From positions 1 to 12,139 of the forward strand of contig DASUFE010000129.1 of NCBI GenBank assembly GCA_036274675.1: 12,139 nucleotides of DNA, written 5' to 3'. How positions within the stretch are numbered: the first letter of the stretch is position 1; each line of letters begins with the position of its first letter. Source of the stretch: DASUFE01 sp036274675 (lineage in GTDB: Bacteria; Pseudomonadota; Gammaproteobacteria; HTCC5015). The notes below the pieces were generated by a model, which did not search any database, had not been told where the DNA came from, and worked only from the letters and a program-made list of their open reading frames with translations. The position numbers and the translations under genes are program-made. Positions 6,221 to 12,139 of the stretch are shown one piece after another.

Positions 6221-7285
6221 TCATCCATATTTCACTGCCAACTCGCGGATAACATTATCCTTCTCACGTTCTATTTCATCGATCAGTTCCTGCTCCGTTG
6301 GCAGATAAAGCTGGTATCTGGCGGCAAAGAGCTGTTTGTTTTCCTCGAGCACCGAGTATTTGACGATGGTGTGGTCCTTTTCGGTGCACAGAATCAGGCC
6401 GACGGTGGGATTGTCGTCTTCGCCCTTTATCATGTCTTCAAACAAACGGACATACATATCCATTTGCCCGATGTCCTGATGCGTCAATTCGCCGCTTTTC
6501 AAGTCGATCAGGACGAAGCATTTGAGGATATGGTTGTAAAAAACCAGGTCGATGAAAAAGTCTTTGGTGTCGGTACTGATGCGTTGCTGGCGACCGACGA
6601 AAGCGAAACCCTTGCCCAGTTCCAGCATAAAGGTTTGTAGTTTGCCGATAACGGCCTGCTCAAGTTTGGCTTCGCGGAACTTAAGATTGTCAGGTATGCC
6701 GAGGAATTCCAGAACGTAAGGGTCTTTGATGAATTCCCGCGGTGTTGCCGCCAGGGGCGCGGTTTTCTGTTGCATTTCCTCGGTGACGGGTGTCCGATCG
6801 CGACTCAGCAACAGGCGTTCAAAGTAGAGAGAGTGGATTTGCCGTTCCAGAGCCCGTGTGCTCCAGTTTTGTTCGGCGGCTTCCTTCAAATACCAGGCGC
6901 GGGCATCCGGTCTTTCCACGCGAATCAAGAGCCGGTAATGGGTCCATGCCAATTCGGGGCGCAGCGCGCCCCGAATCGGAAATGATGTGTAAAACTGCCG
7001 CATCCGACGCAGTTCCCGTTCGTCGAATCCGGCGCCGAATTCCTGCGTCAGCCGTCCGGACAGATTTTTGATCAGCGCCGTGCCGTATTCGGCCCGTTTT
7101 TCACCCTGCTGCTCTTCCTCGATAATCATGCGCCCGACGTTCCAATAGGCTTCGACCATCGTGAAATTGACCGCCCGATAGGCATTGGTTCGGGCGGCGC
7201 GCAGTAGTGCGGCAACCGCCTGATAGAAAACAGGATTGCTTTCGACTTTGCCATTACCGGGTTTTCCCTGAATTTTCTTTTTCAT
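6221..7285 (-). CDS. YhcG-type PDDEXK nuclease domain protein (DUF1016)
   Basis: This 354-residue protein has two domains. The N-terminal helical DUF1016_N region (about 15-170) includes FYQAVAALLRAARTNAYRAVN and VEAYWNVGRMIIEEEQQG. The C-terminal PDDEXK nuclease fold (about 185-335) carries the family signature DFFIDLVFYN..CFVLIDLKSG, with Asp246, Asp261 and Lys263 as probable catalytic residues, followed by QDIGQMDMYVRLFED and a PTVGLILC strand. The family is common near restriction-modification and other defence genes, but its substrate is not firmly known. Length is normal and the active site is intact. AGGG lies shortly before the ATG. A possible defence or DNA-processing role is inference from family and context. 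Confidence 0.9.
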   Translation of the reverse strand: MKKKIQGKPGNGKVESNPVFYQAVAALLRAARTNAYRAVNFTMVEAYWNVGRMIIEEEQQGEKRAEYGTALIKNLSGRLTQEFGAGFDERELRRMRQFYTSFPIRGALRPELAWTHYRLLIRVERPDARAWYLKEAAEQNWSTRALERQIHSLYFERLLLSRDRTPVTEEMQQKTAPLAATPREFIKDPYVLEFLGIPDNLKFREAKLEQAVIGKLQTFMLELGKGFAFVGRQQRISTDTKDFFIDLVFYNHILKCFVLIDLKSGELTHQDIGQMDMYVRLFEDMIKGEDDNPTVGLILCTEKDHTIVKYSVLEENKQLFAARYQLYLPTEQELIDEIEREKDNVIRELAVKYG

Positions 7286-7346
7286 GTTTTTGCCCTGTTA
7301 TGTTTTACTGTTTTCGGTACAGCAACCTGACTCTTTCGGCTTAACT

Positions 7347-7682
7347 TTATTTCAGGACAAACGGTTTATTAACCAGCACGTTATACCCATCGCCCTTGTC
7401 ATTGCTCACGGCCACAAATTCATCGTCATAGCGTTCTTTCCCCAGCGTGAGCAGACGTCCGGCGACCATGTATGCCTCGATCTGCTTGGGGAATATCTGC
7501 CCGGAGCAGAACATCTCAAAACCGCTGCCGTCGTCGAACATAAAGAAAATCCGGTTTTCGGCCACTTTTTCCGCGTCCGGTTTACGCCGTTTCATCAGGA
7601 TGCCGGTGACGCGGCGGTTCAGCAGATAACCGGCCGTGCTTTTGTCGATTTCCACTTTCTTTCTGGGCGTGTTTTGGTCCAT
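7347..7682 (-). CDS. Small protein, third member of a tandem paralogue triplet
   Basis: This is a 111-residue protein of a family I do not recognise. Key motifs are NRRVTGILMKRRKPD (about 22-36), FFMFDDGSGFEMFCSG (about 46-61) and YDDEFVAVSNDKGDGYNVLV. They align along their length with the protein at 7685-7990, with roughly two-fifths identical residues by eye. The frame stays open upstream to 7844, but I chose the ATG at 7680-7682: the homology starts after it, GGAG is correctly spaced, and the longer version would overlap the preceding paralogue. It starts two bases after that gene's stop, so they share an operon. Predicted mostly beta and soluble, with no signal peptide or membrane segment. 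Confidence 0.75.
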   Translation of the reverse strand: MDQNTPRKKVEIDKSTAGYLLNRRVTGILMKRRKPDAEKVAENRIFFMFDDGSGFEMFCSGQIFPKQIEAYMVAGRLLTLGKERYDDEFVAVSNDKGDGYNVLVNKPFVLK

Positions 7683-7684
7683 CG

Positions 7685-7990
7685 CTATATCTCCAGCGGC
7701 GTATTGATCAGCACGGCGTGACCGGCGCCGTCGGGGTTGGCGATGCCGAGAAATTCGTTGTCGTAGGCGTTGCTGCCGCGCTGCGCCGCTCGATGTAAAT
7801 CGAAAGCTTCCGGCTGGTTGCATGGGATGAGTTCGCCCGTGCATACGATTTCCATGCCGGTGCCGTCGTCAAACATGAAATAAAGAACGTTGTTGACCAG
7901 GTTTTTCACGTCCGGCTTGCGCCGCTTGAAGGCGACGCCGGTAATGCGCCGGCCCAGCATGTGTTCGATAAGTCCTTTGTCAAACTCCAT
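7685..7990 (-). CDS. Small protein, second member of a tandem paralogue triplet
   Basis: This 101-residue protein is paralogous to both neighbours. Shared motifs are LGRRITGVAFKRRKPD (about 12-27), YFMFDDGTGMEIVCTGELIP (about 37-56) and AYDNEFLGIANPDG near the C terminus. The pattern of alternating hydrophobics with DDG and TG turns suggests a small beta-sheet domain. GGAAGA precedes the ATG. It lies 21 bases after the first triplet gene and two bases before the third. I do not recognise a named family, and no catalytic motif stands out beyond the conserved acidic DDGTG turn. The function is unknown. Confidence 0.75.
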   Translation of the reverse strand: MEFDKGLIEHMLGRRITGVAFKRRKPDVKNLVNNVLYFMFDDGTGMEIVCTGELIPCNQPEAFDLHRAAQRGSNAYDNEFLGIANPDGAGHAVLINTPLEI

Positions 7991-8011
7991 AGGTCTTCCG
8001 GATTCCGCTAT

Positions 8012-8263
8012 CTACGGATAGGTGCTCTGATAAACGATCTTGTCTTGCTCAAAATCAGTTACCCAGTCCATGCCGCAGTATCGTATTCCCTTGATGGGCA
8101 CGATTTCGTCGCCGCTGTAGAACTCGAAATGGGTATTGTCGGAAAAGATATGGAAGACCTGTGAACGCAGGCTGTCGGTCAGGTGTTCCTTGATGACTAC
8201 TCCAGAAATGGTTTTGCCCAGTATCTGGTTCAGATATTCAGCTTTGGGGTATTGGCGGCTCAT
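8012..8263 (-). CDS. Small protein, divergent first member of a tandem paralogue triplet
   Basis: This 83-residue protein is the most divergent and shortest of the three. The alignable part is the N-terminal two-thirds: YLNQILGKTISGVVIKEHL corresponds to HMLGRRITGVAFKRRKPD, FHIFSDNTHFEFYSGDEIVP to YFMFDDGTGMEIVCTGELIP. The RRKPD motif and the C-terminal YDNEF block are absent, replaced by a short MDWVTDFEQDKIVYQ tail. It is the first gene of the presumed three-gene operon, with GGGAGA upstream of the ATG. The function is unknown. It may have diverged to a different partner or ligand after duplication. Confidence 0.7.
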   Translation of the reverse strand: MSRQYPKAEYLNQILGKTISGVVIKEHLTDSLRSQVFHIFSDNTHFEFYSGDEIVPIKGIRYCGMDWVTDFEQDKIVYQSTYP

Positions 8264-8368
8264 TTCGCGGGTTCTCCCTATGGAAAGGTTTTAACACAGC
8301 CGGTGTATCAAATTCTGCTACGGAGCCGGGTGGGATGAAATTTTCGAGGTTCCCGGTCTATCCTTTTC

Positions 8369-8402
8369 ATCGCGCCAGTATCACCCGCCCGTGGCACGCG
8401 AT
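8369..8402. other. Hairpin downstream of the WYL regulator gene
   Basis: ATCGCG...CGCGAT forms a 6-bp stem extended by CCA/TGG past a two-base bulge, with a 14-base loop. It begins 13 bases after the WYL gene stop. There is no T-run on the minus strand, so it is not a classical terminator. It could stabilise the WYL mRNA end or act in the leader of the small-gene operon. Confidence 0.35.
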
Positions 8403-8414
8403 CTTTGAAGAAAA

Positions 8415-9410
8415 TCAATTATCCGGTTGCCCCGGCGTTTTTGAGTATATATCCAGCGTTGCATGCAGTTTCCGCATTACTGCCGTTCTTAATTCCGGCG
8501 GTTCCAGCACTTCCACGTCCGGGCCGTATTTCAATATGTCCATGATCAGTTCGCGCGGGTCGCCGTAGGGGATGCGCAGTTCAAAGCGCCCATCCGGCAG
8601 TACCTGGTCCTGCTGCTGCGGATGCCAGTGTTCGTCGGCGACCCAGCGGGCGGCGTCCGCGCTGAAACGCAGAACGGCAGTGTGCGTGACCGGACCCGCA
8701 AAAATGCCGTAAGTCCGGGCATAGTGTTCATCGAGTCCGGCGTCGCTGATTTCAAGCGCCGGTTCATCCAGCAGGATCGCGGACGGATACAGACGGTCGA
8801 TTGAGAAACTGCGCAGGCCGTTACGCAGGTGACACCATGCGTCCAGGTACCAGTTATTGCGGTAGTACACCAGGCGTTGCGGCGAGATGGTGCGTTCCGT
8901 GAGTTTGTCGGCCGCGCGGCCATGGTAGACGATTTTCAGCTGTTTGCGTTCGATCAGCGCGGTTACTGCTTTCTGGAAGTGTTCCAGGTTGGCCGGCCGG
9001 GCGGCAATCTGCAAAATACGCACTCGCTGCTGGATCTGTGCATAGTGTTTATGCGCCCCATCCAGCAGTTGCCGCAAGCGCTCGGTCAGCGGCGCAATAT
9101 ATTTGTTCAACCAGCCTGGTTGTACATCGGACAGCAATTTATGAGAGGTCAGAAGCGCGTAGAGTTCTGAAGAATTGAAATACAATCCTGGTAATTCGCG
9201 GATTTCGCCGTCTTTGGTATCGATCCGGTAGCCGTTGTATTTGCGGTCGTAGACGATAGGTATCCCGAAATAATCCCGCGCCTCATCGATGTAGCGTTTT
9301 ATGCTGGATTCGGAGCGTTCAAGTTTTTCACTCAATACGCGGCAGGATACCGGGCGCCGGTGGGTGTTCAGAATGTCACGCAGTTTGTATAAGCGTTGGA
9401 CACGATCCAT
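8415..9410 (-). CDS. WYL-domain transcriptional regulator (YafY-like)
   Basis: This 331-residue regulator has the standard three-part layout. A winged helix-turn-helix spans about 1-65 (QRLYKLRDILNTHRRPVSCRVLSEKLERSESS is the DNA-binding core, read in two halves). The WYL domain spans about 145-220, with the name-giving Trp187-Tyr188-Leu189 in NNWYLDAWCHLRNGLRSFS and the following basic SIDRLY. A C-terminal WCX extension covers about 240-325. WYL domains bind nucleotides or nucleic-acid ligands, and such regulators often control anti-phage or DNA-damage genes. It sits between the DGQHR gene and the small-paralogue operon on the same strand, so either could be its target. Ligand and operators are not known. 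Confidence 0.92.
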   Translation of the reverse strand: MDRVQRLYKLRDILNTHRRPVSCRVLSEKLERSESSIKRYIDEARDYFGIPIVYDRKYNGYRIDTKDGEIRELPGLYFNSSELYALLTSHKLLSDVQPGWLNKYIAPLTERLRQLLDGAHKHYAQIQQRVRILQIAARPANLEHFQKAVTALIERKQLKIVYHGRAADKLTERTISPQRLVYYRNNWYLDAWCHLRNGLRSFSIDRLYPSAILLDEPALEISDAGLDEHYARTYGIFAGPVTHTAVLRFSADAARWVADEHWHPQQQDQVLPDGRFELRIPYGDPRELIMDILKYGPDVEVLEPPELRTAVMRKLHATLDIYSKTPGQPDN

Positions 9411-9449
9411 CGTTATGCCCCGTGTTTGTAAAACCCGATCTTATTGTCT

Positions 9450-9546
9450 CCGGTGAGCCTGTTAAGGCTGCAGACCGGAAAACAAGCCGGTTCCCACTCC
9501 GGGAATGGCGTTTGAATGCCGGTTGCCCCCCACGTTGAAGGCAACC
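9450..9546. other. Hairpin-rich intergenic segment
   Basis: Four short stems follow one another in about 97 bases: CCGGT/ACCGG enclosing AGCCT/AGGCT (9450-9478); TTCCC/GGGAA (9491-9505); GGCGT/ATGCC (9507-9520, one G-T pair); and GGTTGCC/GGCAACC (9521-9527 with 9540-9546). GCCGGTT is repeated at 9486-9492 and 9518-9524. It lies between the DGQHR stop and the WYL start. It may be a REP-like cluster, an attenuating mRNA structure, or a small structured RNA. No T-run marks a terminator. Confidence 0.5.
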
Positions 9547-9559
9547 ATGAAGATGGATT

Positions 9560-10726
9560 TCAGGCCTTTTTACCCCGGCCTTTGGCGGTAACCCGCGGCT
9601 CGATGCCGGCCAGTCGCAGCAGTTCTTTATGCAGATGGCCGACCCGTTCGACCTGTCCCTTGGCGGGAAAGCGCTCGTAGAAGCCTTCGGCGCGGAAGTC
9701 GCGCACGCGCTCGCTCCACGGCGCCAGCCGCTCGCGCCAGCGCCGGACGCGTTCTTCTTCCGGGTTGGCATCGGCATGCGCAAGGTCGGCGCAGACGCGC
9801 AGCATGGCCTTGAGCGTGACCGGCTTGGTTACCATGTGGCGCGGATGTCCCCAGGCTTCGCCCCAGACTTCCCTGGCGGCCTTGAGAAAATCGCGGGTGA
9901 TGCGGTAGTAATGGTCGGTCGCACGGCGGGTGTCTTCGGCCATGCCGACGCGGGGCCAGTTTTTCTGGATGCGCGGCCATTCGGCCTTGACCCAGCGGTG
10001 CACTTCATTGAAAAGCTCCGCCTGCAGGATCCATTTTTCCTTCTGGCTGCGGCCTCCCAGGCGATTGATGCGGTAGCGCAGGGGGCTGTCGCCTTCGTTA
10101 TATAAAGCTTCGGTGATGCGCGCGGCCAGTTTCTTGTCCGGCTCGCTCCAGGAAACCTTCTCGTAAAGGTCGATCAGGTGACTCTTGTTAATGCGCGTCG
10201 GCGTGGAATTGATGATGACGAACATCTCGGTCGCGAAGTCTTCGCTCTTGCCGTCGAACACGATGCAAGGCACGTGTATGGTGGCCGCTTCTTCGGGACG
10301 GTCCTTGAGGTAGAACTGAAGCGCCGCCAGCCGGTGCTGGCCGTCGATGATGAGGTAGCGATCGCTCGGATCCTGCAGTTGGCCGACGTTCTGGGAGCCG
10401 CCGCTCATCGGCTTGAATGCCAGCTGCTCCTTCGTGAACAGCAATACCGTACCGGGTATGGGCGGTTGCTTGTCCGCGGTTTCATAGAAATTTTTCAGCG
10501 CTTTGACTTTGGCTTTGGAAATGTCGCGCTGGAAGGCCTGGTCGGTCTTTTCAATTTTGGCGATGAACGCGGCGATCTCGTCGTTTTGCGGCAGTTCCTG
10601 CGGGGCAAGTTGAGCGCCTTCGTCATAGAAACGGCTGATGAAGCGGACGCGTCGCAACAGGTCCTGGGCCGGGTAACTGATGAAATAGAAAAAGCCGTCT
10701 TTCTGGCGGATCTGTGTAGCGAGCAT
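9560..10726 (-). CDS. DGQHR domain-containing protein (DndB-like fold)
   Basis: This 388-residue protein carries the signature DGQHR at residues 128-132 within YLIIDGQHRLAALQFYL, followed by VPCIVFDGK and FVIINSTPTRINKSHLIDLY (about 169-188), the usual order in this ParB/DndB-related superfamily. Related proteins include DndB, a regulator of DNA phosphorothioation, and proteins in 7-deazapurine DNA-modification clusters. No dnd or dpd partner genes are present here, so it is a stand-alone member. The C-terminal half is helical and basic. The start is well supported by GGAGG (10733-10737, minus strand) six bases before the ATG. The WYL regulator follows in the same direction after 149 bases. 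A role in DNA modification or defence is inference only. Confidence 0.85.
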   Translation of the reverse strand: MLATQIRQKDGFFYFISYPAQDLLRRVRFISRFYDEGAQLAPQELPQNDEIAAFIAKIEKTDQAFQRDISKAKVKALKNFYETADKQPPIPGTVLLFTKEQLAFKPMSGGSQNVGQLQDPSDRYLIIDGQHRLAALQFYLKDRPEEAATIHVPCIVFDGKSEDFATEMFVIINSTPTRINKSHLIDLYEKVSWSEPDKKLAARITEALYNEGDSPLRYRINRLGGRSQKEKWILQAELFNEVHRWVKAEWPRIQKNWPRVGMAEDTRRATDHYYRITRDFLKAAREVWGEAWGHPRHMVTKPVTLKAMLRVCADLAHADANPEEERVRRWRERLAPWSERVRDFRAEGFYERFPAKGQVERVGHLHKELLRLAGIEPRVTAKGRGKKA

Positions 10727-10860
10727 TCATGGCCTCCGGTTGAAGGGTGAAGACTGACAAACACGATGGCAGGCTGAACAGGATTTTATTGCGCCCGGCC
10801 CGGTTTTGCAGGCCCAAGTGTACCATGTCCGGTCCTTTTCAAAAGACCATTACACGGCTG

Positions 10861-11448
10861 TCAGCGTTTTTTGGTGCCGCGATCGGGGCGCTTGGATGGA
10901 GCTGACGGCATGGCCGCTTCCCGCCATTTGCCCGGAAGCAGGCCCTCCAGCGTCCAGTCTCCAACCGCATAGCGGATAAGGCGCAGGGTGGGATGTCCGA
11001 TGGCTGCTGTCATGCGCCTGACCTGGCGGTTACGGCCTTCGGTGAGTGTCATTTCCAGCCAGCAGTCAGGCACGTTTTTGCGGAAACGTATGGGAGGGTC
11101 GCGCGGCCATAACCCGGGCGGACTATCCATGCGCCGAACTTCCGCGGGACGTGTCATGCCGTCGTTGAGTTCGACCCCGCGTCGCAGCCGTTCCAGCGCC
11201 GTATCATCCGGTATGCCTTCGATCTGCACCCAATAGATCTTGGCCAGCTTATGCCCGGGGTCGGCGATCCGGTGTTGCAGCCGGCCGTCGTCGGTCAGTA
11301 CGACCAGGCCCTCACTGTCGCGATCGAGCCGGCCGGCGGCATAAACATTTTTTACCGGCAGGTAATCCGCCAGAGTAGAACGGCCCGAGGCGTCCGTGAA
11401 CTGGCAGAGCACGTCATAGGGCTTATTGAGCAATATTAATTTTGGCAC
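10861..11448 (-). CDS. rluE: 23S rRNA pseudouridine synthase RluE
   Basis: This 195-residue enzyme is expected to convert U2457 of 23S rRNA (E. coli numbering) to pseudouridine. It starts directly with the catalytic fold, lacking an S4 domain, as in RluE. Visible motifs are LILLNKPYDVLCQFTD near the N terminus, AAGRLDRDSEGLVVLT with catalytic Asp42, LWPRDPPIRFRKNVPDCWL typical of RluE, and EGRNRQVRRMTAAIGHPTLRLIR. The C-terminal tail is basic. The start is a GTG ten bases after the exonuclease stop, with only a weak ribosome binding site, so translation is probably coupled. The motif string is close to E. coli RluE, which supports a gammaproteobacterial host. Confidence 0.95.
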   Translation of the reverse strand: MPKLILLNKPYDVLCQFTDASGRSTLADYLPVKNVYAAGRLDRDSEGLVVLTDDGRLQHRIADPGHKLAKIYWVQIEGIPDDTALERLRRGVELNDGMTRPAEVRRMDSPPGLWPRDPPIRFRKNVPDCWLEMTLTEGRNRQVRRMTAAIGHPTLRLIRYAVGDWTLEGLLPGKWREAAMPSAPSKRPDRGTKKR

Positions 11449-11458
11449 GAATGCCGGA

Positions 11459-12139
11459 TTATGCGCCGAGTACGCTGAGCCAGCGCTGGCGGCGGAATTT
11501 TCCGAAATCGATCTGATCGAAGAGTTCGTTCAGTTCGTCGCGGCGGTAAGGCTGGCGTGTCAGGGCGTGATGTTCGGTGGGCAGGTTCTCGTCATGTACG
11601 ATCAGGGTCAGTTGTTTGGACAGGCGCGCCAGGTCCTGGTGTTCTTCCATCTGGGCCATCACACGTTTGGCGCCACGGAATTTCATGCGGCCGATTTCAG
11701 CGATGTTGTCGAGCAGGTTTTCCAGAGTCCCGAATTTCGCCAGCAGCAGCGCGGCGGTTTTGAGGCCGACCCCAGGCACCCCGGGAATGTTGTCAACGGC
11801 ATCGCCGGCGAGGGCCAGCAGGTCGGCCATCTGTTCCGGGTATACGCCGAAATGCTTGTAGACGTCGTTGCGTTGCATGCGCTTGTCTTTCGCATATTCC
11901 CACCACCAGTCGTGCTCCGACAGCAGTTGCGTCAGGTCCTTGTCGCCGCTGATGATGTAATTGATAAAGCCGTTTTTGCGCATGAGGATGGAAAGGGTGC
12001 CGATGATGTCGTCCGCCTCGTAACGCATGCTGGCGAACTCCGCGATGCCGGCGGCGCGGACCAGCGCGCGGCAATAATCGAACTGCCGTTCCAGTTCGGG
12101 CGGCGCGGGGTCGCGATTGGCCTTGTAGGCCGGATAGAT
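11459..12139 (-). CDS. 5'-3' exonuclease (PolI-N/Xni-like), N-terminus cut by window
   Basis: The last 226 residues are visible; the frame is open to the window edge, starting IYPAYKANRDPAPPELERQF. Internal methionine 38 (codon at 12026-12028) is not the start, because conserved sequence precedes it. Metal-binding motifs are EADDIIGT (41-48) and SGDKDLTQLL (64-73). The helix-3-turn-helix DNA-binding part follows: LAGDAVDNIPGVPGVGLKTA (110-129). The fold is that of the 5'-nuclease domain of DNA polymerase I. The protein ends soon after it, so this is a free-standing enzyme of about 250 residues like Xni/ExoIX. It likely acts on flap or gapped DNA in repair or Okazaki-fragment processing. It precedes rluE in an apparent operon. 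Confidence 0.92.
   Translation of the reverse strand: MYPAYKANRDPAPPELERQFDYCRALVRAAGIAEFASMRYEADDIIGTLSILMRKNGFINYIISGDKDLTQLLSEHDWWWEYAKDKRMQRNDVYKHFGVYPEQMADLLALAGDAVDNIPGVPGVGLKTAALLLAKFGTLENLLDNIAEIGRMKFRGAKRVMAQMEEHQDLARLSKQLTLIVHDENLPTEHHALTRQPYRRDELNELFDQIDFGKFRRQRWLSVLGA

Noticed and set aside
7683..7844. N-terminal extension of the third small paralogue to an ATG at 7844
   Set aside because: The extension is Arg/Gln-rich, unlike its paralogues, and lies wholly over the preceding paralogue in another frame. The ATG at 7682 has a ribosome binding site and matches where homology begins.
10178..10750. 190-residue open frame on the plus strand
   Set aside because: It is antisense to the strongly supported DGQHR gene and shows no recognisable motif. 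It is a frame shadow in GC-rich sequence.
10803..10860. Near-palindrome GTCCTTTTCAAAAGAC (10831-10846) as a terminator or operator after rluE
   Set aside because: There is no T-run in the right place on the minus strand and no second copy. It could be chance in a short intergenic region.

Overview
The window looks like a chromosomal segment of an environmental gammaproteobacterium. The best clues are an RluE-type 23S rRNA pseudouridine synthase very close to the E. coli family and an adjacent 5'-3' exonuclease of the Xni/ExoIX size class; the genus cannot be told from sequence alone. Every protein gene I accept is on the minus strand. Only the CRISPR array and the tracrRNA are read on the plus strand.

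Region 1 (1-4833) is a compact type II-C CRISPR-Cas locus: cas9, cas1 and cas2 tightly packed on the minus strand, with no csn2 or cas4. The end of a CRISPR array (two 37-base repeats around a 30-base spacer) lies beyond cas2. The array reads toward cas2 and stops at a perfect hairpin terminator. Upstream of cas9 and divergent from it is a tracrRNA that can be delimited from sequence: a TTGACT-17-TATATT promoter, an anti-repeat matching the CRISPR repeat, one stem-loop, and a UUCG-capped terminator. Each repeat ends in an extended -10 element (TGATACAGT), so crRNAs may start from promoters inside the repeats, as known for Neisseria meningitidis II-C. The Cas9 HNH domain carries CxxC and HxxC pairs, a probable zinc site.

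Region 2 (4834-8263) is an accessory zone. It holds a SWIM zinc-finger protein, a pRiA4b ORF-3-like protein, a YhcG-type PDDEXK nuclease, and three consecutive small genes that look like tandem paralogues of an unrecognised family. Degenerate decamer repeats lie between the genes on both sides of the pRiA4b-type gene and form its 3' end.

Region 3 (8264-10860) holds a WYL-domain regulator and a DGQHR-domain protein, separated by a hairpin-rich intergenic stretch. With the triplet of small paralogues this is the part of the window least explained by known systems.

Region 4 (10861-12139) is housekeeping: rluE and a 5'-3' exonuclease cut off by the window edge. By eye the cas locus is more AT-rich than Regions 3-4, which suggests separate acquisition of the CRISPR module. 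No gap between genes exceeds 300 bases.
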